From contig NZ_FNFM01000001.1 in the NCBI RefSeq assembly GCF_900101095.1, positions 186,001-250,000 of the forward strand: DNA of 64,000 bases, written 5' to 3'. Made by a program: the position numbers and the translations under genes. Under the pieces are notes generated by a model. The model did no database searches. It was not told the origin of the DNA and was given only the letters and a program-made list of their open reading frames with translations. This stretch comes from Actinopolyspora mzabensis. GTDB taxonomy: Bacteria > Actinomycetota > Actinomycetes > Mycobacteriales > Pseudonocardiaceae. Shown here piece after piece: positions 58,232 through 64,000 of this stretch; within the stretch, counting starts at the first letter, position 1; each line of letters opens with the position of its first letter.

Positions 58232-59086
58232 ATGGCCGAGACCACGAACCCGGCGCCGCGTGCTTACTTGCTCGGTTCCGAGCTGCGCTACGCGCGTACG
58301 CAAGCGCGTATGACCATGCGTGATCTGGCCGAGCGACTGGATTTGTCCCACTCGGTGCTTGTCAGGTGGGAGAACGGGGCGCGGATCCCTTCGTCGGATT
58401 CGGTATCGGCGATCTGTGCTGTGCTCGGACTCTCCAGCTCGGAGCGAGACCGGTTGGCAGAGATGGCACGTGAAGCAGCCGCCGAACCGCCGAACTCGGT
58501 ATCTGTGGGATCGACCGGTGAGCAGGATCAACTCGCCGCGCTGCTGGAGTACGAACGTAACGCGGCCACGATCACCAACGTGTCGCCTGTGTTGATGCCC
58601 GGACTCACACAAACTTCCGCCTACGTGAGGTCCATCGTCGGGACCGAGACCGAAAACGTGGACAAATGGGTCAGCATGCGACTGGGGCGCAAGGACATCA
58701 TCACTCGTCGCCGTTCGCCTGCCAACTATGTCGCGTTCATCCTCGAATCCGTACTCCATCAACGGATCGGCGATCTCGAAACCCAGGTAGACCAGCTTTT
58801 TCACCTTGTTGAGCTGGGCAAACTTGCGAACGTCGAGATCCGTTTGATTCCGGCTGAAGCAGGCTGGACTCCGGCGCACACCGGGCCGTTCGTGTTGTTG
58901 GAGTTCACCAAAGCCGATGCTGTGGTTCATCTGGAACACCACAGGTCAAGTGCCACACTGCGAGACAAGGAAGACGTAGCGGCGTTCCGCGATGCGAGAG
59001 ATCATCTCGACCGGGTGGCAATGAGCCCGGTGGATTCAGTCGAACACATCACCACGGTGGCCAACCGATTGGAGAGTACAGCGTGA
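58232..59086 (+). CDS. XRE family regulator with DUF5753 domain
   Basis: A 284-residue protein. The N-terminal HTH (LRYARTQARMTMRDLAERLDLSHSVLVRWENGARIPS) spans about 20-65. The DUF5753 domain covers about 95-280 (ITNVSPVLMPGLTQTSAYVRSIV, then RQRIGDLETQVDQLFHLVEL-like text). Such regulators are typically paired with DUF397 proteins in actinobacteria, controlling development or antibiotic genes; the pair's biochemical action may be toxin-antitoxin-like. ATG at 58232; it overlaps the DUF397 start by GTGA. Confidence 0.9.
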   Translation: MAETTNPAPRAYLLGSELRYARTQARMTMRDLAERLDLSHSVLVRWENGARIPSSDSVSAICAVLGLSSSERDRLAEMAREAAAEPPNSVSVGSTGEQDQLAALLEYERNAATITNVSPVLMPGLTQTSAYVRSIVGTETENVDKWVSMRLGRKDIITRRRSPANYVAFILESVLHQRIGDLETQVDQLFHLVELGKLANVEIRLIPAEAGWTPAHTGPFVLLEFTKADAVVHLEHHRSSATLRDKEDVAAFRDARDHLDRVAMSPVDSVEHITTVANRLESTA

Positions 59087-59280
59087 GTTTACCGCAGATT
59101 CCGCACAGTTGGCGGAAGTCCAGCCGTTCCAGTAACCAAACTGATTGCGTCGAAGTCGGTTGTCTCGATGGTGGCGCGGCGGTGCGCGACACCAAGGACC
59201 GCTCGGCCGGGTACTTCACCACCACCAGCCAGCAGTGGAGCACGTTCCTCAACGCGGTCAAGACCGACCGCTTCAGCTGA
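59083..59280 (+). CDS. DUF397 domain protein
   Basis: A 65-residue protein with the family pattern: HSWRKSSRSSNQTDCVEVG, then VRDTKDRSAGYFTTTSQQWSTFL. It is encoded immediately after the XRE-DUF5753 regulator with a 4-bp overlap. DUF397 proteins are small partners of these regulators (BldB-Wbl-like role is debated). A strong terminator follows at 59299. Confidence 0.92.
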   Translation: MSLPQIPHSWRKSSRSSNQTDCVEVGCLDGGAAVRDTKDRSAGYFTTTSQQWSTFLNAVKTDRFS

Positions 59281-59298
59281 ACCCCAGCGAAAAGCACA

Positions 59299-59329
59299 GC
59301 GTCCCCGGAGCGATCCGGGGACGCTTTTT
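59299..59329 (+). terminator. Intrinsic terminator after DUF397
   Basis: GCGTCCCCGGA-GCGA-TCCGGGGACGC is a perfect 11-bp hairpin followed by five T residues (59325-59329), the most classical terminator in the window. The first CRISPR repeat begins on its T-tract. Confidence 0.9.
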
Positions 59330-59330
59330 G

Positions 59331-59600
59331 TGTCTCTCCCCGCGTGCGGGGCCTACGACCGGGAGAAGTTCGAGCACTGGGAACAGGTGGGTCCATCCCC
59401 GCGCGTGCGGGGCCTACTTCGTCAACCATTCCGTTGTCAGTCTCGACGAAGGTCCATCCCCGCGCGTGCGGGGCCTACCGACCATCCCCGACCCCAGGCG
59501 TCCGCCGGAGCGGTCCATCCCCGCGCGTGCGGGGCCTACGAACCGGCAAGACCCACCAGGCGTACGGAGCAAGATCCATCCCCGCTTGCGCGGGGACTAC
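59331..59600 (+). CRISPR. Orphan type I-E-like CRISPR array, 5 repeats and 4 spacers
   Basis: Repeats of 28 bp recur with an exact 61-bp period at 59390, 59451, 59512 and 59573, preceded by a degenerate first repeat (59331-59356, missing 2 bp). The repeat is GGTCCAT, the hairpin CCCCGCGCGTGCGGGG, then CCTAC. The last copy is altered in the hairpin loop and tail (TTGC loop, ACTAC). The four spacers are 33 bp each (59357-59389, 59418-59450, 59479-59511, 59540-59572). Repeat and spacer sizes match type I-E. No cas genes and no leader are visible: the terminator of DUF397 abuts repeat 1. Confidence 0.93.
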
Positions 59601-59854
59601 GCTCACTGGGCTGGGAGATTAGCGGTGCGAGCGCGTCTTGAGAACCACTTCGTCGCACCTCATCGGACGGACCGTGCTCCGGACCGCGCCGAATTCCCGA
59701 ATCCCACCGGCGACCACCGCCCCCGGAAGGGCGGCGCGCGGATCTCGCGGGAAAACCACGGGCAACTCACCTCGGAGTGTGATCCGAACCTCCCCCGGGC
59801 AACCGCCCCGGATGCGATACTCGTGCTGTGGGGGCGGCATCGAGAGGTCGAGAG
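59601..59854. other. Gap between CRISPR array and EspG-like gene
   Basis: 254 bp with no gene and no leader-like AT-rich stretch. GATACT at 59816-59821 could be the -10 for the EspG-like gene. Confidence 0.4.
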
Positions 59855-60727
59855 GTGAGTGTGTCCAGTCCCCGCTTCGACCGCGTCATCAGCGAACCGG
59901 TCATGCTCAGCTACGCCGCCTACGACGTGCTGCACCACGAGGAGTTCGGCGCGGGCGTCGCCAAACCCGCCGGGTTGGAGGGCATTTCCCCCGGTGCCAC
60001 GCACCGCGAACGCGCGGCGATCGTCGAGGCGGCCACCGCCGAACTGCGCCAGGCCGGTCTGACCAGGGGTGGCGCTCCGATCGGTGCGCTGCGGGACACG
60101 CTCCGCCTGCTGCGCACCCCGCAGCGTCGCATCCACGGCTGGTACTCCATCCGCGCCGACGCCGGGGCCACCCGCGGCGGCTTCCAAGTGGCCGAGGCCG
60201 ACGGCTTCGCCGTGCTCGCCGCCGTGGAGCACGACCGCGTGCTGCTCGAACCGGTCGAGCCCGACGCCCTGCCGTCCACAGTGGCCGGACTGCTGCCGGA
60301 TGCGCCACCGGTGGACGAAGCACCGACCACCATGCCGCCCCCGCCTGCCCGACACACCGTGCCGGACCGCGACCGCCATTCCCGGTCCGAGTCGAACGGG
60401 TGGAATGCCCCGAACGAGTGGAATGATCCGGACGCACCGGACGACGAGCGGCCACCCCGGACGCGGTCGACCTCACCGGGACATCGACTGCTGGAACGGC
60501 TGACCGCGCCGCCGCTGGACTTCGCGCTGCGCGCCGTGCGCTCGCAGTACGTCTCGCGCGGCACCGAGCGGGAGTGCGAGTTCCCGCTGAACTACTACGC
60601 GGGCCCCGATGGGGCGCTGCTCACGGTGATCAAACGCGACGAGGACGATGAGCCGCTGCTGCACCTCCACCCGGCGTCCACGGAGGTCTTCCTGCGGGAG
60701 CTGCGTGAGCTGGGCCGGTTCCGCTGA
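59855..60727 (+). CDS. ESX-secretion-associated EspG family protein
   Basis: A 290-residue cytoplasmic protein. The N-terminus (SSPRFDRVISEPVMLSYAAYDVLHHEEFG) and the middle strands (IHGWYSIRADAGATRGGFQVAEADGFAVLAAVEHDRVLLEPVE) resemble the EspG fold, which chaperones PE/PPE-type substrates to ESX secretion. The region 160-215 is proline- and charge-rich and probably disordered. No ESX genes are in the window. GTG at 59855; GTG at 59861 is an alternative. The family assignment is moderate. Confidence 0.65.
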   Translation: MSVSSPRFDRVISEPVMLSYAAYDVLHHEEFGAGVAKPAGLEGISPGATHRERAAIVEAATAELRQAGLTRGGAPIGALRDTLRLLRTPQRRIHGWYSIRADAGATRGGFQVAEADGFAVLAAVEHDRVLLEPVEPDALPSTVAGLLPDAPPVDEAPTTMPPPPARHTVPDRDRHSRSESNGWNAPNEWNDPDAPDDERPPRTRSTSPGHRLLERLTAPPLDFALRAVRSQYVSRGTERECEFPLNYYAGPDGALLTVIKRDEDDEPLLHLHPASTEVFLRELRELGRFR

Positions 60728-60814
60728 ACTCCCGATGATTGCACGGAGGGTGAGTAAGCATGATCACAGCGGGCTTACGGACAGCGGCGGGGTGCTCGTG
60801 AGAAAGTGGCCCTT

Positions 60815-61762
60815 GTGAGATCAGTCATCGCGCGCCCACGGTTGATTATCGCGCTGCTCGCGGCCTGCCTGCTGGCCGGTTGTGGTTCCCAGCCGTCCCG
60901 GATCGGCTCGGCAGCGCTCGTCGGTGACCAGGCCATCCCGGTGAGCACGGTGCAGCAGCGGTTCGAGGCTGTCATCGGTGAGCGCCCGCAACTGCGCGAG
61001 CAGCTCGACGAGCAGGGACGCAAGGACGAGCTGGCACGGCAGATAGCCGCGTTCACCGTGCGGCAGAAGCTCGCCGAAGTGGCCGCTCGCCGCCAGAACC
61101 TGCGGGTCTCCGAGCAGGAGATAACCCAGTGGGTGCAGCAGCGGGGCGGTCCGGAGGCCGCCACCGAGGGAACCATCTTCACTGCCGACGAGGTCCGCTC
61201 CGTGGCGCGTTCGCTGGTGCTGATGCGCAAGCTCGGCAGCAAGCACCTGGCGAGCACCTCGGTGGTCTTCGACTACACCAGCGCCACCAGTCGCGCCGAG
61301 GCCGAGCGCAAGGCGAACCGCATGGCCCGTGGCCCGGAGCAGGCCGCCGAGCTGATCCGGCAGGACAAGTCCGGCGGGGTTCCGGCGGGCTCGGGACGCG
61401 AGCTCAGCGCCTCACGCGCGCTCAGCTTCGCCGCCCAGACGCCGCTGTTCGCGGCCGAGGAGGGCACGGTGCTCGCCTTCCCCGGCCCCGGTAGGCAGAG
61501 CGCCGGTCAGTGGCTCGTCGCGCGGATCACCGAGCGCAGCACCGGAGACGGTGACGGCCAGTCGAGCACACCCTCGCTGGGCAGTCAGGGCGAGCAGCTC
61601 ACGCAGGCCTTCGGTGCGCGGCTGCTGGGGCTGACCGCGCAGCGCGTCGGTGTCGAGCTCAGCCCGCGCTACGGCGTGTGGGACCCGCTGGAGCTCACCG
61701 TCGCGCCGGACGAGGGGCAGACCAGCGGATTCCGCATCCCCGAGCGGGAGAGCCGGGCCTGA
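60815..61762 (+). CDS. SurA N-terminal domain lipoprotein
   Basis: A 315-residue exported lipoprotein: hydrophobic signal and lipobox LLAGC (Cys23). The mature part begins like SurA/PrsA-type foldases (ALVGDQAIPVSTVQQRFEAVIG), with helices through residue about 150 (AAFTVRQKLAEVAARRQNLRVSEQEITQWVQQ). A degenerate PPIase-like region follows. It probably assists folding of exported proteins. GTG at 60815 is preferred by spacing to GAGAAAG; GTG at 60806 adds three residues. Just upstream of mazG, as in other actinobacteria. Confidence 0.85.
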   Translation: MRSVIARPRLIIALLAACLLAGCGSQPSRIGSAALVGDQAIPVSTVQQRFEAVIGERPQLREQLDEQGRKDELARQIAAFTVRQKLAEVAARRQNLRVSEQEITQWVQQRGGPEAATEGTIFTADEVRSVARSLVLMRKLGSKHLASTSVVFDYTSATSRAEAERKANRMARGPEQAAELIRQDKSGGVPAGSGRELSASRALSFAAQTPLFAAEEGTVLAFPGPGRQSAGQWLVARITERSTGDGDGQSSTPSLGSQGEQLTQAFGARLLGLTAQRVGVELSPRYGVWDPLELTVAPDEGQTSGFRIPERESRA

Positions 61763-61953
61763 TCGAGGTTTTCCGGATCGGGTGGCTCGCTTGCCGGAAC
61801 TTCCCACCGCTTCTCGCGCCGGGAGCCGCGACCTCGGGTGGTGACCGGCGGCGAGCCGCCGAGGAGCGGCTGCCGTGGTTTCCGCCCCCGGTGTGCTCCG
61901 GTTGGAAGACCGAGGGCACACCATGATCGAGTAATGGCTGGAACAATCGGGGT
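61763..61953. repeat. Mosaic repeat-like intergenic text
   Basis: Begins GATCGAGGTTTTCCG and contains GGGTGGCTCGC and GGAACTTCC, resembling the text after rpfB (13988) and at 187-230. A small hairpin CGGCGGC-GA-GCCGCCG follows the lipoprotein gene. Weak member of the mosaic family. Confidence 0.4.
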
Positions 61954-62988
61954 ATGAGTGCCGTCGGTGAATCCCGCCCCTCCGTCGTCGACGGCTGCGC
62001 GGTGGTGCTGGTGGACGACCGCCTCGGGGACGTCGTGCCCGCCGAGGCGGTTCCCTGGCTGCGCGGCGCGGGGGAGGTCTACGCCGATCCCGGCCTGGCC
62101 GAGCCCACCCGTGACTCGTTGGGCGCAGCCGCGCCGCCGGAGCACACCGAGCTGCTGCGCCGGGCCGCCCGCGAGCCGGTCGTGCTGGTCGCCCCCGACG
62201 ATCACTCGGCAGCGGTGCGGGAACTGCTGGCGGCGGGGGCCCGCGAGGTGCGCGCGGCTCCCCCGCCGGGAGTCGAGCTGTTGGACGCGGTGACGGTGAT
62301 GCACCGGCTGCGTTCCCCCGGTGGCTGCCCGTGGGACGCGCGGCAGACGCACGAGTCGCTGCGCACCTATCTGGTCGAGGAGACCTACGAACTACTGGAG
62401 GCCCTGGAGGGTGCCGACCGCGGGGCCATGCGGGAGGAACTCGGTGACGTACTGCTGCAGGTGTTGTTCCACGCCCGCGTGGCGGCCGAGGACGAGGCCG
62501 ACCCGTTCGACGTCGACACCGTGGCGGCCGAGCTGGTGAGCAAGCTCGTCTCGCGTCACCCGCACGTGTTCGCCACCGACGATTCGGTGCACGACGCCGA
62601 GTCGCAGCACGCGCGGTGGGAGGAGCTCAAGCAGCGCGAGAAGCAACGTGAGTCCGTTGTGGACGGTGTGGCGCACGGGCAACCGGCGGCGGCGCTGGCG
62701 GCCAAGCTCGTGCAGCGCGCCGAGCGGGCCGGGGTACCGGCCGAGCTGATCGGCGACGACTCCCACCCGGGAGCCGAGCTGTTCGACGCCGTGGCGCGCG
62801 CCAAACGACACGGCACCGACCCGGAGGACACGCTGCGCGCGACCTCGCTGGCCTTCGACCGACGCATCCGGGCCGCCGAGGCACGCGCGCGCACCGCCGG
62901 AGCCGATCCCGCGCGGCTCTCCGAATCCGATTGGCGCGAGTACTGGCCAAAAGCCGACGAAACCGGTGAAATCGACGAACCGGGCTGA
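61954..62988 (+). CDS. mazG: MazG nucleoside triphosphate pyrophosphohydrolase
   Basis: A 344-residue protein. The catalytic MazG domain starts at about 115: LRSPGGCPWDARQTHESL, then LVEETYELLEAL (EExxE-type metal ligands) and MREELGDVLLQVLFHARVA, with SKLVSRHPHVFA. The N-terminal about 110 residues are a SAM-methylase-like or degenerate domain usual in actinobacterial MazG. It hydrolyses damaged or excess NTPs. It matches Rv1021 in position and is followed by the transglycosylase. Confidence 0.93.
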   Translation: MSAVGESRPSVVDGCAVVLVDDRLGDVVPAEAVPWLRGAGEVYADPGLAEPTRDSLGAAAPPEHTELLRRAAREPVVLVAPDDHSAAVRELLAAGAREVRAAPPPGVELLDAVTVMHRLRSPGGCPWDARQTHESLRTYLVEETYELLEALEGADRGAMREELGDVLLQVLFHARVAAEDEADPFDVDTVAAELVSKLVSRHPHVFATDDSVHDAESQHARWEELKQREKQRESVVDGVAHGQPAAALAAKLVQRAERAGVPAELIGDDSHPGAELFDAVARAKRHGTDPEDTLRATSLAFDRRIRAAEARARTAGADPARLSESDWREYWPKADETGEIDEPG

Positions 62989-63068
62989 GGTCTTCCAACC
63001 GTGACCGGCGACTCCACCGAACCCGGTGGGTCGGGTAACAGTTCAGTGACCTAGGGAGGTCCGCGACC

Positions 63069-63869
63069 GTGCCGCGACGACGGAAAGCATCCGACTCGCC
63101 GCTCGTGCTGCTGAGCGGACTGGCGATGCTCGCAGTGCTCGTGCTGTTGGCCGGGTTGCTGGACAACGGCGGGCCCCGGAACCAGTCCCGGTTGCCCAGC
63201 GCCACGGCACCACCCCGCGCCGGGGTGCAGCCACCCCAGGTGCGCCCGTTACCCGGCGGCGCCGACCCCGCCGCGACCTCCCGCCCGCAGCGGCAGCTCT
63301 CCGACTGGGCCGAGAACCTCTCCGACGAGCTCAACATCCCGATGGCCGCGCTGGAGGCCTACGGTTACGCCGAACTGGCCCTGGAACGCACCAGGCCGGA
63401 CTGTGGGCTGAGCTGGTCGGTGCTCGCCGGTATCGGCGCCGTCGAGTCCGGTCACGGCCGTTACGGCGGGTCGGATCTGGACAGCACCGCCCGCCCCGAG
63501 CCGCCCATCCGCGGGATCCCGCTGGACGGCAGCGAGGGCGTGCGGCTCATCCGCGACACCGACGATGGAGAGCTGGACGGCGACAAGGTCTACGACCGCG
63601 CCGTGGGCCCGCTGCAGTTCATCCCGACCACCTGGCGTGACTGGGGACGCGACGGCGATGCCGACGGGGTGGCGGACCCCGACGACCTCGACGACGCGGC
63701 GCTCGCCGCGGGCTACTACCTCTGCGACTCGGGGAACGACCTGCGCCTTGCCGAGCAGTTCCGCGAGGCCGTGCTGCGTTACAACGCCAGCGGCGACTAC
63801 GTGCAGCAGGTGCTCGACCACGCCGACGACTACGGCAAGCGCAGCCGCGAACTGCTGCGGACGAAGTGA
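63069..63869 (+). CDS. LpqU-like lytic transglycosylase
   Basis: A 266-residue exported protein: N-terminal anchor (LVLLSGLAMLAVLVLLAGLL, about 12-31), a proline-rich linker and an SLT-type domain. CGLSWSVLAGIGAVESGHGRYGG carries the catalytic Glu, and AVGPLQFIPTTWRDWGRDGDADG is the conserved second motif. It cleaves peptidoglycan without hydrolysis. GTG at 63069 follows GGGAGG. It matches Rv1022 (lpqU) in position, though no lipobox is seen here; eno is expected next. Confidence 0.9.
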   Translation: MPRRRKASDSPLVLLSGLAMLAVLVLLAGLLDNGGPRNQSRLPSATAPPRAGVQPPQVRPLPGGADPAATSRPQRQLSDWAENLSDELNIPMAALEAYGYAELALERTRPDCGLSWSVLAGIGAVESGHGRYGGSDLDSTARPEPPIRGIPLDGSEGVRLIRDTDDGELDGDKVYDRAVGPLQFIPTTWRDWGRDGDADGVADPDDLDDAALAAGYYLCDSGNDLRLAEQFREAVLRYNASGDYVQQVLDHADDYGKRSRELLRTK

Positions 63870-64000
63870 GGCTTCCACTCGACCTACCGGTGTGGTCGCG
63901 CGGTGGGCTTCTCGCGGCGGTGATTCGCGTGAGTTGTTCGGCGCCGGGAGCACCCGATACCCCTCCCGAGCGGTTCGTTCCCGCCTCGGTCAGAGCGTCA

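Noticed and set aside
59418..59450. Complementary ends (TTCGTC/GACGAA) in CRISPR spacer 2
   Set aside because: A 6-bp match in a 33-bp spacer is not meaningful by itself.
59149..59858. Open frames through the CRISPR array giving repeated peptides such as SIPARAGPT
   Set aside because: The peptides are translations of the 28-bp DNA repeats and the spacers; exact 61-bp periodicity and the hairpin identify an array, not a gene.
61678..61926. Small frames between the SurA-like gene and mazG
   Set aside because: They overlap the 3' end of the lipoprotein gene or repeat-like DNA and have no ribosome site or motif.

Overview
This window is high-GC actinobacterial DNA with GTG and TTG starts, many ATGA/TTGA stop-start overlaps, a resuscitation-promoting factor, an EspG-like protein and XRE/DUF397 pairs. 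It looks like a member of the Pseudonocardiales; the genus cannot be fixed from the sequence alone. The backbone follows the order of the Mycobacterium tuberculosis Rv1007c-Rv1022 region as I remember it: metG, tatD, rpfB, rsmA/ksgA, ispE, acyl-AMP ligase (pks16-like), pth, rplY, prs, glmU, a TetR regulator (Rv1019-like), mfd, mazG and an LpqU-like transglycosylase. Enolase would be expected just past the right edge. The interest lies in what is inserted between these anchors.

Left part (1-8.3 kb): an SMI1/KNR4 protein; a four-gene ABC exporter operon with its own winged-helix regulator, facing a PadR-HAAS pair across a promoter with two tandem palindromes; and a deoC - aldehyde dehydrogenase - degenerate aldehyde dehydrogenase operon. 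From 8.5 to 23.2 kb come metG, tatD, a short secreted Rpf, rpfB, rsmA, a metNIQ methionine importer behind a SAM (S-box) riboswitch, ispE, an ABC-F ATPase and a fatty acyl-AMP ligase.

The first accessory block (23.2-29.2 kb) sits between the acyl-AMP ligase and pth. It holds two near-duplicate small membrane proteins, a Tat-exported M15-peptidase-like protein that seems to have lost zinc ligands, a 782-residue protein with peptidoglycan-binding repeats and a DUF1906 glycoside-hydrolase-like domain, a protein of unknown function and a small secreted protein. The backbone resumes with pth, rplY, an Nramp transporter, prs-glmU, a GGDEF protein with a helical N-terminus, tRNA-Gln(TTG), a fatty-acid desaturase, a TetR regulator, a thioesterase, a PQQ-type sugar dehydrogenase and mfd.

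The second accessory block (46-60.7 kb) sits between mfd and mazG. Its centrepiece is a compact operon (47269-51687): XRE/TPR regulator, TIR-domain protein, P-loop NTPase and small two-TM protein. The TIR C-terminus and the NTPase N-terminus carry the same short glycine/serine motif (HSGSG-x-x-Y), resembling amyloid-type signalling motifs that link NLR-like sensors to effectors. This is the best candidate for an undescribed immunity system. It is followed by a glycerol-lipid group (glpD, TetR, an alkyl-DHAP-synthase-like flavoprotein, a diacylglycerol-kinase-like protein), a DUF397 gene relic, a three-gene cassette of small unknown proteins facing an XRE-DUF5753/DUF397 pair, and an orphan five-repeat type I-E-like CRISPR array that starts on the T-tract of a terminator, with no leader and no cas genes in view. 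An EspG-like protein, a SurA-like lipoprotein, mazG and a transglycosylase close the window.

Two families of dispersed palindromic repeats run through the intergenic spaces: a compact hairpin of the type CGATTTC-N4-GAAATCG (about eleven copies, always 3' of genes), and a larger mosaic element whose complete copies are each 87 bp long, two of them sharing an identical 20-nt loop.
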